64,000 nucleotides of DNA, taken from assembly GCF_001458255.1 (NCBI RefSeq), contig NZ_CYSB01000010.1, positions 1 through 64,000 of the forward strand. The letters are read 5' to 3'. Each line of letters begins with the position of its first letter. Position 1 is the first letter of the stretch. Source of the stretch: Thalassovita autumnalis. GTDB taxonomy: Bacteria; Pseudomonadota; Alphaproteobacteria; Rhodobacterales; Rhodobacteraceae. This document shows positions 10,601 to 18,165 of the stretch, piece after piece. The translations under genes and the position numbers were made by a program. Below the pieces are notes generated by a model. The model was not told the DNA's origin. It was given only the letters and a program-made list of their open reading frames with translations, and did no database searches.

Positions 10601-11254
10601 GACGACGCAACGCAGGATGCAGAGACCTGGGCGCTGAGCGGCGGCTATGAGTATAAGGTCAATGATGACTGGCGTTTCCTGGCCAATCTGGATGCCCTTG
10701 TGTCCCGCAATGAAGGCGATAATTTCCGTGACGGCGAATATTTTGAGGCCGCTTTGGGCTATGCCTATCGTCCAGTTATGCATCAGCGGCTGAACATGTT
10801 GCTGCGCTACAGCTACCTGCATGACCTGCCCGGTGTTGATCAGGTCACCGTCACAGGCGACACCGAAGGGCCGCAACAGAAAAGCCATATCTTCTCGGTT
10901 GATGTGGATTACGACCTCAGCCCGAAACTGACGCTTGGGGCCAAATATGGCTATCGTAAGTCGCAACTGCGCGATCGCACCAGCGGGGATGAGAGCACCA
11001 GCACAGCGAATTTGGGCATCCTGCGCCTGGACTGGCATGTGGTGCACAAATGGGATGCGCTGCTGGAGGGCAGGGTGATGCACACCGAGGAAAGCGACCT
11101 GACCGAAACCGGTGCGGTGGCGGGCCTCTACCGTCATCTTGGCAATAATGCGAAGCTGGGTTTTGGCTATGAATGGGGTGAGGTTTCGGATGATATGGCC
11201 GATATCACCTATGAAGGTCGCGGGGCTTTCGTGAACCTGATTGCCAAGTTCTAA
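7664..11254 (+). CDS. Predicted outer-membrane beta-barrel partner of the DUF11 protein
   Basis: About 1196 aa with a signal peptide (LMIGTALVSLWGAPVWA then EDR). Residues ~90-320 read as two Ig-like/Big domains. From ~330 comes a block with LADLTIGRRL, NVLLRLDPEDMYPSYGDDSS and RVYVRVEKGGSRFTWGDF, which I recall as conserved in large DUF11-associated proteins of other proteobacteria. Residues ~560-1196 alternate amphipathic strands (LRLGLSGMSE, QIRAEVVESRG, LSFGLDLERFE, TLGAKYGYRK) and end in an aromatic strand, GAFVNLIAKF, typical of an outer-membrane barrel C-terminus. An in-frame TTG at 7628 would overlap the upstream gene, but ATG 7664 gives a normal signal peptide and a 19-base gap. Co-transcription with the giant protein suggests that it anchors or exports it (inference). 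Confidence 0.78.
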   Translation: MTVARPGRTTALRSSLMIGTALVSLWGAPVWAEDRCDEALVPQPEGCARSNADIVVDMPVGENAELITTRPEGRFEEVGFSISIDDTHVAGSAPPRDPRRPNDMVAEKASVDIRFDGLNPVARLNVSTADLRAGYRAGEVVTFRSSANYAYFIDRAEVRILDRANRRKPVAVLPISSNGQAGWSMPEGGSGDYAYVLRVYDAAGRFDETQPLRLTRLSGDHDRHDTTGPELVAAGEGEDRTAIRNIRISGGEVTAHGTSLPAGAVVEVMGAQVPVDATGRFVTSQILPEGEHRIDVRLVTDGQAEAIRRDIRIPKSEQFYVVLADLTIGRRLRDDLGEADPDFERNYAEGRLAYYVSAKLASGYKITSSADTGEGDLDGIFQRLNEKDPRNVLLRLDPEDMYPSYGDDSSAYDDTPSQGRVYVRVEKGGSRFTWGDFDAELTGSHFLNQSRALYGAEVRYASPLVNSEGAPKLAATLFAAQPDSLPQRDILRGTGGSVYFLTRQDILGGSLRLSVETVDPDTGRVVRSAPMQEGQDYEVDHMQGVLILTDPLPSSTTDGGLIGGSNEYDVNLVAQYEYTPLAGDLDGASIGARVEAQLTDRLRLGLSGMSEQTGDADQQAAGVDLTYRLGENSQIRAEVVESRGAGFGRSTSATGGLSIDTSGTPSSVKARAYRFEADLDLTDLGAKREGQLYLYAEGKEAGFATLSEEVSEDQQVIGLQLSTELSDRLSFGLDLERFEKEGGDGHREGELRLSYQLSDTLALDLALGHEDRTVAADASKTGTRTAAAVKLTFQPEEDHSLYVFAQGDLERSGGLAPDNRAGIGFSSQLTEYLNADGEISDGDKGRGAKLNLRYAATADNEVYLGYTLDPTRSGPGSSLSGRDGGTFTLGGSHKKTDTLTVTAENSWDLFGDRRSLTRGYGVTYTPNAKWTFSGAVESGEVRDAVNGDFNRDAYSLGLAYQDGEDQSARLRLEHRVEDGDDATQDAETWALSGGYEYKVNDDWRFLANLDALVSRNEGDNFRDGEYFEAALGYAYRPVMHQRLNMLLRYSYLHDLPGVDQVTVTGDTEGPQQKSHIFSVDVDYDLSPKLTLGAKYGYRKSQLRDRTSGDESTSTANLGILRLDWHVVHKWDALLEGRVMHTEESDLTETGAVAGLYRHLGNNAKLGFGYEWGEVSDDMADITYEGRGAFVNLIAKF

Positions 11255-11721
11255 GGCGTCTCCGGGCTGGCGAGCGGTATCGTCAGCCCGGATTTCACCC
11301 GCTTCATCACCACATTGGTGCGGAATTTGGCGATATTGGCTTCGTCAAAGAAATGCCGCCGGGTGAACCCCTCATAATCCGCCATGTCCTTGGCTGTCAG
11401 GGTCAGAACAAAGTCTGCCTCCCCGGTGACATAGAAACATTGCATGACCTCAGGCGCCTGCAGCATCCGGGTTTGAAACGCGTCAATCTCACTAGGGCTT
11501 TCTGAACGCAGCGTGACCTCCACCACCAGGGTCAGGCCGCGGCCCAGCTTTTCGGGGTTCAGCACGGCCACCTCAGCCTCAATCACCCCGGACTGACGCA
11601 GCTTGGACAGCCGTTTGCGACAGGCATCCGGTGACAGGCCAACCTGCGCCGACAGCTGTTCTGCGGTTTGGCGGTTGTTTGTTTGCAGGGCGTCCAGCAA
11701 AGCGCGGTCAAACGGGTCCAT
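11251..11721 (-). CDS. Lrp/AsnC family transcriptional regulator
   Basis: 156 aa, normal family length. Residues 1-55 form the AsnC-type HTH (LDALQTNNRQTAEQLSAQVG, SPDACRKRLSKL). Residues 65-150 form the RAM ligand-binding domain, with GEADFVLTLTAKDMADYEGF as its central part. It is transcribed away from the lyase/M24/racemase operon and shares a 165-base control region with it, so it most likely senses an amino acid or related compound and controls that operon and itself (inference). Its 3' end overlaps the barrel gene's stop by 4 bases in convergent orientation. Confidence 0.9.
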   Translation of the reverse strand: MDPFDRALLDALQTNNRQTAEQLSAQVGLSPDACRKRLSKLRQSGVIEAEVAVLNPEKLGRGLTLVVEVTLRSESPSEIDAFQTRMLQAPEVMQCFYVTGEADFVLTLTAKDMADYEGFTRRHFFDEANIAKFRTNVVMKRVKSGLTIPLASPETP

Positions 11722-11764
11722 GATCCGATCCTGTGGTCACTAGCGGGTGATTTCTTCTACCACG

Positions 11765-11800
11765 TCCGATTTTCGGATCAAATAGACCCTGATCGTCGGA
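11765..11800. promoter_or_regulatory. Candidate Lrp/AsnC operator between regulator and catabolic operon
   Basis: A perfect inverted repeat TCCGA-TTT-TCGGA (11765-11777) is followed by a further TCGGA half site at 11796-11800, in the region shared by the divergent AsnC gene and the lyase gene. Repeated half sites suit oligomeric Lrp/AsnC binding. Assignment is by position only. Confidence 0.45.
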
Positions 11801-11886
11801 AAACACGCCCGCATGCGGCGTAGAAATCCGGGAATGCTCCGCCGCTTTTCGCTACGCTGTTTGGGCAATCACAGGAAGGAAACCCG

Positions 11887-12951
11887 ATGCCCCACCACGT
11901 GACCAATCCCTATCGTGGCCAAGACAGTGCCGACCGGTTTGGACCGCTGCGTCCCTCGGCTGAGGTGGAGGCGGTAGAACAGCTTTTGGCATTGTGCCCG
12001 AAACACCGCGAAACCCCGCTGCGGGCGGTTCCGGTGCTGGCGCAGGCTGCGGGTGTTGGTGAGGTTTGGATCAAGGACGAGCGCCAGCGTATGGGGCTGG
12101 GCAGTTTCAAGGCGCTGGGCGCGGCCTACTGTATTGCCCGTGACGCCGCCGCCGCACGTGAAGCCACGCCAGACCTGGCTTGGGAAGAGACCCTGAAAGG
12201 GCGGGCCTATGCCACGGCAAGCGCTGGGAACCACGGGCTGTCACTGGCGGCCGGTGCACGTTTGTTTGGCGCCCGCGCGGTGATCTACCTGGCCGAAACC
12301 GTGCCGGAAGCCTTTGCCGAACGTCTGCGCGGAATAGGGGCTGAGGTCGTTCGGGCCGGCGCGGACTATGAGGCCAGCATGGAGGCCGCCGCCAAAGGAG
12401 CTGAGGCTGACGGGCTGAACCTGTTGTCCGACGGATCCTGGCCCGGCTACACCGAGCGCCCCTACCGGGTGATGGAGGGATATACCCAAATGGCGGCCGA
12501 AGCTGTGGCGCAGATGCCGGAACCCCCGACCGACATTCTGTTGCAAGCCGGTGTTGGCGGGCTGGCGGCTGCAGTTGCCGCCTATGCCCGGCGCGCTTGG
12601 GGGGATGTGCCGCGGATCACGGTGGTGGAACCCGCTTTTGCCCCGGCACTGATCGCGTCGATCGAGGCCGGTAAGCTGGTTGAAACCACCGGCCCCGTGT
12701 CCGAGATGGGGCGCCTGGATTGCAAAACACCCTCGATGGTGGCGCTGGCCGGTCTGGCCCATGATGCAGATGCCTTCTTGACCATCACCGAAGAACAGGC
12801 CGCCGCAGGTGTTGCGACACTGGCTAGCCATGATCTGGCGACCACACCCTCTGGCGGCGCGGGGCTGGCGGCCCTGCTGGCGGGGGTGCCGGGGCTTGGT
12901 AAGGACGCCCGGGTGTTGACCATCCTCAGTGAGGGTCCAGAAGATGGCTGA
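11887..12951 (+). CDS. PLP-dependent diaminopropionate ammonia-lyase-like enzyme
   Basis: 354 aa, fold-type II PLP enzyme. The PLP lysine is in GSFKALGAAYC (~residue 77), the phosphate loop is ASAGNHGLS (~115), and LLQAGVGGLAAAVAAYA (~225) matches the diaminopropionate ammonia-lyase (YgeX-like) family, as does LLSDGSWPGYTERPYRVMEGY before it. Family reaction: 2,3-diaminopropionate to pyruvate plus ammonia. It is about 40 aa shorter than E. coli YgeX. RBS AGGAAGGA lies just upstream of the ATG. First gene of an overlapping trio under a divergent AsnC regulator. A threonine/serine-dehydratase or EutB-like role is the main alternative; substrate is unproven. Confidence 0.78.
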   Translation: MPHHVTNPYRGQDSADRFGPLRPSAEVEAVEQLLALCPKHRETPLRAVPVLAQAAGVGEVWIKDERQRMGLGSFKALGAAYCIARDAAAAREATPDLAWEETLKGRAYATASAGNHGLSLAAGARLFGARAVIYLAETVPEAFAERLRGIGAEVVRAGADYEASMEAAAKGAEADGLNLLSDGSWPGYTERPYRVMEGYTQMAAEAVAQMPEPPTDILLQAGVGGLAAAVAAYARRAWGDVPRITVVEPAFAPALIASIEAGKLVETTGPVSEMGRLDCKTPSMVALAGLAHDADAFLTITEEQAAAGVATLASHDLATTPSGGAGLAALLAGVPGLGKDARVLTILSEGPEDG

Positions 12952-14110
12952 GCGGTCACTGATTTTTCCACGCGCTGAATATGAACGCCGCATCGCCGCC
13001 CTACAGTCCCGCATGGCGGCTGCCGGTCAGGACGCCTTGTTGCTGACCACGGCGGCGGATGTGTTTTACGTCACCGGGTTTCTGACCCGGTTCTGGGAAA
13101 GCCCGGCGCGGCCCTGGTACATGGTGATCCCTGCCACAGGCGCACCTGTTGCGGTTATTCCCGCTATCGGTGCGGATCTGATGGGGCGCTGTTGGATTGA
13201 GGATATCCGCGTCTGGCCCGCCCCCGATCCCCGCGATGATGGCGTGAGCCTTTTGGCGCAAACCCTCAGCGATCTGGTGCCAGAGGGCGGGGCGATTGCG
13301 GTGCCAATGGGGCTGGAAACCCAGCTGCGGGCACCGTTGGCGGATTTCGCCTGTGTGCAGCGCAGGATCGGTGATCGCAAGATCGTGGATGGAACGGACA
13401 CGCTGCAGCGGGTGCGCGAAGTGAAATCAGATCTTGAGGTCGCCGCAATCCGGGAAAGCTGCGCCATTGCGGGCCGGGTTTTTGACCGGGTGCCGGAATT
13501 TGCCCGCGCTGGCGTGCCCTTGTCGCAGGTGTTTCGCGATTTTCAGATCGCCCTGCTGCAAGAGGGTGCTGATTGGGTCAGCTATGTCGCGGGCGGCGCT
13601 GGGCCGGGGGGATATGGCGATGTGATCTCCCCCGCGGATGATCGTCCCCTGCAGGCAGGCGACGTGCTGATGTTGGACACGGGCGCGGTGCGAAACGGCT
13701 ATTTCTGCGACTTTGACCGGAACTATTCGGTTGGCCCCCCCGATGCCGAAACCGCCAAGGCGCAGGAGGCGCTGTGGCAGGCCACTGAGGTTGCCATCAA
13801 GGAGCTGCGCCCAGGTAGGCGCGCCTGTGACGTGCACACGGTTCTGGCCGATGCGCTGACCGATCACGGCACGCAGCCCTTAGGCGGGCGGTTGGGGCAT
13901 GGTCTGGGGGTGACATTGACGGAATGGCCCAGTTTTACCCAGCTTGATGAAACCGAATTGGTGGCAGGTATGGTGTTAACGCTGGAGCCAGGGATTGAGA
14001 TCGCGCCGGGGCGTTGCCTTGTGCACGAAGAAAACATCCTGTTGACTGACCACGGCGCCGAGCTGTTGTCACCGCGGGCGCCACGTCTTTTGCCGGAGCT
14101 GTCGACATGA
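12944..14110 (+). CDS. M24 family metallohydrolase (Xaa-Pro peptidase / creatinase fold)
   Basis: 388 aa with a creatinase-like N-domain (residues 1-155) and an M24 pita-bread domain. All five metal ligands can be read: two Asp in LMLDTGAVRNGYFCDFDRN, His in GHGLGVTLTEWPS, Glu in LTLEPGIEI and Glu in VHEENILLTD. ATG 12944 overlaps the lyase stop by 8 bases (ATGGCTGA); GTG 12929 is an in-frame alternative. The overlap implies translational coupling. In this context it may hydrolyse an amide or cyclic precursor rather than a peptide, as EutD/DoeA does for ectoine (inference). Substrate unknown. Confidence 0.82.
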   Translation: MAERSLIFPRAEYERRIAALQSRMAAAGQDALLLTTAADVFYVTGFLTRFWESPARPWYMVIPATGAPVAVIPAIGADLMGRCWIEDIRVWPAPDPRDDGVSLLAQTLSDLVPEGGAIAVPMGLETQLRAPLADFACVQRRIGDRKIVDGTDTLQRVREVKSDLEVAAIRESCAIAGRVFDRVPEFARAGVPLSQVFRDFQIALLQEGADWVSYVAGGAGPGGYGDVISPADDRPLQAGDVLMLDTGAVRNGYFCDFDRNYSVGPPDAETAKAQEALWQATEVAIKELRPGRRACDVHTVLADALTDHGTQPLGGRLGHGLGVTLTEWPSFTQLDETELVAGMVLTLEPGIEIAPGRCLVHEENILLTDHGAELLSPRAPRLLPELST

Positions 14111-14844
14111 GCCATTTCCCCTATGAACTGGGCCCTGCCATTGGGCATCGGGCCACCCTCGGGCTGGTGGTGTTGCAAAGCGATGAAACCATCGAACAAG
14201 AGGCCGCGCTGTTCAATCAACCGGGGCTGGCGCGCTATGTCAGTCGGGTGCCCAGCGGGGCGGAGGTGACGACCGAGACCCTAAAAGCGATGGAGGCCGA
14301 ACTGCCGCAGGCTGCCGCCCTGTTGCCGCCTTCGGTGTCTTTTGACGTGGTTGGTTACGGCTGTACCTCGGGCAGTATGGCCATTGGGCCAGAACGTGTG
14401 GCCACCCTGATCCAAGGGGCAACAGATGTGGCCTATGTCACCAACCCGTTGACCGCCGGGATCGCGGGTTGTGACGCCTTGGGGGTGAAACGGCTGGCGG
14501 TTCTGACACCCTATATCGACAGCGTCTCACAACCGCTCTGCGGCGCGTTTGAGGCTGCAGGAATTACTGTCAGCGGCCATCTGTCCTTTGGTGAGGAGAG
14601 TGAGGCCAAGGTGGCGCGGATCGCACCCGCCTCCATCGCCGAAGGGGCATTGGCCGTGGGGGCAGGGGATCACGATGCTGTCTTCCTCAGCTGCACTAAC
14701 CTGCAGTGTTTCAGCGTGATCGACAGGCTGGAACAGCAGCTGGGCAAGCCTGTGCTCAGTTCAAACCAAGTGCTGTTCTGGCATATGGCACGTCTGGCAG
14801 GCATCACAGACCTACCCGGTCCAGGGCAACTGTTTCAGCACTAA
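14107..14844 (+). CDS. Asp/Glu racemase-superfamily enzyme (maleate isomerase / EutA-like)
   Basis: 245 aa. Two catalytic-type cysteines lie in VGYGCTSGSMAIG (~residue 82) and FLSCTNLQCFSVID (~200), the arrangement of two-cysteine Asp/Glu racemase-superfamily members such as maleate cis-trans isomerase and the EutA group. Start ATG overlaps the M24 stop as ATGA, making it the third gene of the operon. It could isomerise or racemise an intermediate released by the M24 enzyme; the substrate cannot be read from sequence. It converges on the CHASE hybrid kinase with a 4-base overlap. Confidence 0.75.
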   Translation: MSHFPYELGPAIGHRATLGLVVLQSDETIEQEAALFNQPGLARYVSRVPSGAEVTTETLKAMEAELPQAAALLPPSVSFDVVGYGCTSGSMAIGPERVATLIQGATDVAYVTNPLTAGIAGCDALGVKRLAVLTPYIDSVSQPLCGAFEAAGITVSGHLSFGEESEAKVARIAPASIAEGALAVGAGDHDAVFLSCTNLQCFSVIDRLEQQLGKPVLSSNQVLFWHMARLAGITDLPGPGQLFQH

Positions 14845-17285
14845 AGCCGCGCCATGGTCTCGTGAATGGCACGTTCCAATTCGGCACGCGCTACCGGCTT
14901 GCTAAGCCGGATGTCATCGGGATGCAGCACCGATCCTTCGTGCAGCGGAACATCGGTGTAGCCGGTCATTACGATGGCCGGAAACCCCGGACGGCGTTGG
15001 CGCAGCGCCTCAACCAGCGCGGTGCCCTGCAGGGAACCGGGCATTACGATATCGGTCAGCAACAGATCAAACACCCGCCCCCCGTCAAACAGGGCAAGGG
15101 CTGCGTCGCCATCCTCAGCCGTGGTCACTGCGTGGCCCATCCGGGTCAAGCTACGTTCCAACATGTTCCGCACATCGGGGTCATCCTCGGCCACCAGAAT
15201 GCTCAGCGCGGCGTCTGCGGAGGTGCCCTTTGGGACCATGTCATTGTCTTCTTTGGCGGGCTGAGCGTTCAGTGCCCGAAATATTAACTCGATCTTGGTG
15301 CCTTGACCAAGTTCCGAGGTGACGCGAATGGCGCCGCCGGATTGTGCGATGAAACCATGCACCATCGATAGGCCCAGACCGGATCCCGCGCCGGGGCCTT
15401 TGGTGGTGTAGAAAGGTTCGAAAATCGTTTCCAGCTTGTCTTTGGCAATGCCTTCCCCGGTGTCCTCGAGAGACACAACCACATAGTCACCTGGCGCAAT
15501 ATCCTGCGGCATGGTCGCCACGTCCTGTGCATCAAGGGTCGCCGCTTTGGTCGCGATTGTCAGCACTCCGCCTTCGGGCATTGCATCACGGGCGTTCACC
15601 ATCAAGTTCAGCAAAGCGCTGGCGGTTGAACTGCGGTCCAGCCTCACCAGAGGCAGATCTGGGGTCAGTTCTTTGCGCAGGGTGATTGTGGCCGGCAAGG
15701 TGCGGCCACTCCACCCCTCCAGCTCACGAACGATGTCATTGAGGTTCAACCCTTCCGGATCCAACCGGGCGCGGCGGGCAAAGCTGAGCATCTTTTTGGT
15801 CAGATCATTGCCGCGCTCCGCCGCCAGAATGGCCCCGCGCACAAACTCCAGCCTTTCGTCATCTTCGCGGCCTTCGTCGGTCAGGTCCTCTTCCAGCATT
15901 TCCATATTGCCACGGATCACTGCCAGCATGTTGTTGAAGTCATGAGCCATACCGCCTGTGAGCTGGCCAATGCTTTCCTGTTTTTGGGCCTGACGCATGA
16001 TCTCTGCCTGCTGCTCAAAAGCTTCTTCACGGGCCTGCTGGGCGGTGATGTCGACGACAAAACAGTCCCAGCGTGTCCCTCCCGCTTCTTGGTGGTAGGG
16101 ATGGCCCCAACCTTCCAGCCAACGCGCTGTGCCGTCGCGGGTTGTGGACCGCCAGATGAAATTCCATGTTGATCCCTCCCGACGGGAGCGTTCAACCTCT
16201 TGCTGGAATTCAGGCAGTTTTTCAGAATCAAAGGCGTTCCACAGGATGCCCGGATGATCACAGATCGCCTCGGGGGAGGCATTCCAGATATCGCGGCAGG
16301 CTTCGGTGATGAAATCGATCTTGTCGCGCTGCCCACTTTCCTGGACATAGGTGAAGAACGCCCCGGGGAAGTTGGTGATGAAACTGCTGAGGCGATCATC
16401 GGCCAGTTCCATATCGCGGATGATTTTTTGCCGCGACAGGGCCATGCGGTTTACCAGAAAAAGAGGGACGAGGATGAAAGCCGACAGTAGCAACAGCAGC
16501 AAGCGTTGATAGATCAGGCGATCAGTTGCGGCTGCCCAACCGCCGACAGGCCGGGCGTAAAGCCGCCAAGTGCCTTCGGCGAAATGCACCTCAGCGCTAA
16601 TCGGATCATCGCTGGTCAGCTCTGGCGCGCCGTAAAACAGATCCTGATCCAGCCCGTGATCGTCCAACCGCGCCAGGGCCACCTCAATTTTCTGTTCTGA
16701 ACTGCCCAGTCCAACACGCTCAAGGAAAAGGCCCAGCTCAAAGACTGTGGAGAGGATCCCCTCAAACTCAAAGTCACGCTCATCCACCGCGTAGACGGGG
16801 ACGCGCATAATGAAACCCTTGCCTCCTTGAACCAGATCAACCGGACCAACAAAGGCGATCTGCCCGGTGTCTCGGGCGCGCAGGACGGCGTCCAGTTGGG
16901 CCGGGATCTGTCGGTAATCCACGCCCAAAGCCGCACGATTGGGCTCAACCGGGTGAACCCGCGTGATTACCAGATCCGGGGCCCAGGCGACATTGATCAC
17001 ATCCGCACGCCCTTCGGTTACACCGCGCACCAAGCGCGAAAATTCGTCCTGATCCAGGTCTTCCTCACGGCTGAGCAAGGAGGCCACACCGCGTGTAATC
17101 AAGATGCCACCTTCGATCTGGCTTTCCAGGCGAGCACGCAGGATCTCAGCCTCGGCCTGAACTTCGGACCGTAGATCCGAGCGGTTCACCGAACGGGTCT
17201 GATAATCCAAGCCAAATGCCAAAATGACGACCGCAATGACCGCCAGGGAAAATGGAAGGTAGCTTGTGAAAGGTGATTTTCTCAT
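14841..17285 (-). CDS. CHASE-domain hybrid sensor histidine kinase with C-terminal receiver
   Basis: 814 aa membrane kinase. Order: TM1 (residues 8-25), periplasmic CHASE domain to ~255 (contains VAWAPDLVITRVHPVEPNRA), TM2 (~265-290, LLLLLLSAFILVPLFLV), PAS (~310-425), HisKA with phospho-His in GGMAHDFNNMLAVI (~450), HATPase (N-box LLNLMVNARDAM, G-boxes DTGEGIA and GAGSGLGLSM), receiver (~680-814) with Asp in DLLLTDIVMPG and Lys in RLSKPV. ATG 17285 follows GAGG at good spacing, so I prefer it over an upstream in-frame start at 17330. The CHASE half is clearly similar to that of the kinase at 18166-20247. Signal and output partner unknown. Confidence 0.9.
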   Translation of the reverse strand: MRKSPFTSYLPFSLAVIAVVILAFGLDYQTRSVNRSDLRSEVQAEAEILRARLESQIEGGILITRGVASLLSREEDLDQDEFSRLVRGVTEGRADVINVAWAPDLVITRVHPVEPNRAALGVDYRQIPAQLDAVLRARDTGQIAFVGPVDLVQGGKGFIMRVPVYAVDERDFEFEGILSTVFELGLFLERVGLGSSEQKIEVALARLDDHGLDQDLFYGAPELTSDDPISAEVHFAEGTWRLYARPVGGWAAATDRLIYQRLLLLLLSAFILVPLFLVNRMALSRQKIIRDMELADDRLSSFITNFPGAFFTYVQESGQRDKIDFITEACRDIWNASPEAICDHPGILWNAFDSEKLPEFQQEVERSRREGSTWNFIWRSTTRDGTARWLEGWGHPYHQEAGGTRWDCFVVDITAQQAREEAFEQQAEIMRQAQKQESIGQLTGGMAHDFNNMLAVIRGNMEMLEEDLTDEGREDDERLEFVRGAILAAERGNDLTKKMLSFARRARLDPEGLNLNDIVRELEGWSGRTLPATITLRKELTPDLPLVRLDRSSTASALLNLMVNARDAMPEGGVLTIATKAATLDAQDVATMPQDIAPGDYVVVSLEDTGEGIAKDKLETIFEPFYTTKGPGAGSGLGLSMVHGFIAQSGGAIRVTSELGQGTKIELIFRALNAQPAKEDNDMVPKGTSADAALSILVAEDDPDVRNMLERSLTRMGHAVTTAEDGDAALALFDGGRVFDLLLTDIVMPGSLQGTALVEALRQRRPGFPAIVMTGYTDVPLHEGSVLHPDDIRLSKPVARAELERAIHETMARL

Positions 17286-17506
17286 GATCCTCGGCTCAAA
17301 CACGCATGTGCAGAACGGGTCTAAGCGCAATCAGGGTCATGGCGCTTGTCGCCGTCTCGGAAAGTACTTGGAATCACCTTAGCCGCAAATCCCCCATGAG
17401 TTTAGTCTTTTTGGGCAATCTCTTGTTTTTTGAATATTTCTGTAGCACGTGGGGGCCTTAGGCCGTTGCCTAAAGGTTGAGCGCCCAAACGGAAGTATGC
17501 GCTGAA

Positions 17507-18067
17507 TTAGCCCTCGAAACTCACAGCCAGTGCATCTGGCATAGGGAATTCCTGTAGCGCCCGCGCCCGCGCCTCGACCGACATTTTGCGGGCTGTTTTG
17601 GCAACGATCTTTGCCAGATCGTCGCTGCTGCGGGTGGCTGCGAAATCCTGCAGATACCAGCGGATGAAGGTGAAGCAGATGACATCCTCCAGCGCCTGCA
17701 CTTCGGCGTCTTTCTTGATGCCCTCTTTGCGCAGCAAGACGCCAACACGGGCCTGCGCCTCAGCGTCATATCCGGCATCCGCCATGATCGCCGCCACGCG
17801 TTCACCGTGGCGCCGACCCTGCTCCTTGCGCCAGGCGTAATAGCCAGCTTTGCCTTCGGGGTAGTCCTTGCGGGGCAGAAGCCAGCGCTCAATATGTTGA
17901 CCGCGTGATGCGATCTGCAACACCTCAGAGGCGTCCGGGTAAAGTGCGGTCAGCTCCGCCGTCATGCGTTCCCCATAGAGCAGCGCGGCCGGCTTGCCGT
18001 CTTCCAGCGTTGGATCGGCTGCGTTGGCGGCATCAATCGCGGCAAGTGCGGTGCTGAGGTCGGCCAT
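17507..18067 (-). CDS. DUF4202 family protein
   Basis: 186 aa soluble protein, usual length for DUF4202. Recognisable parts are RMTAELTALYPDASEVLQIA, RGQHIERWLLPRKDYPEGKAGYYAWR and LEDVICFTFIRWYLQDFA. Conserved His and Arg residues (RGQHIERW, RRHGERV) suggest an HD-like helical enzyme or binding fold, but no activity is established. ATG 18067 is preceded by GGGAG; upstream in-frame codons lack an RBS. It lies between two CHASE kinases on the same strand; whether it belongs to their signalling unit is unclear. Confidence 0.75.
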   Translation of the reverse strand: MADLSTALAAIDAANAADPTLEDGKPAALLYGERMTAELTALYPDASEVLQIASRGQHIERWLLPRKDYPEGKAGYYAWRKEQGRRHGERVAAIMADAGYDAEAQARVGVLLRKEGIKKDAEVQALEDVICFTFIRWYLQDFAATRSSDDLAKIVAKTARKMSVEARARALQEFPMPDALAVSFEG

Positions 18068-18165
18068 GAGGTAGCTCCCGTCTTTGGTTGGTGGCGTTCC
18101 CACCATTGAGCGGGATCGCCCCCGATTTGACAAGGGGCATTTGCGGCTACTTTCAGACCAGCGGA

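Noticed and set aside
11262-11291. Hairpin CCGGGCTG/CAGCCCGG as terminator between barrel gene and AsnC gene
   Set aside because: It lies within the AsnC coding sequence and no T-run follows on either strand.
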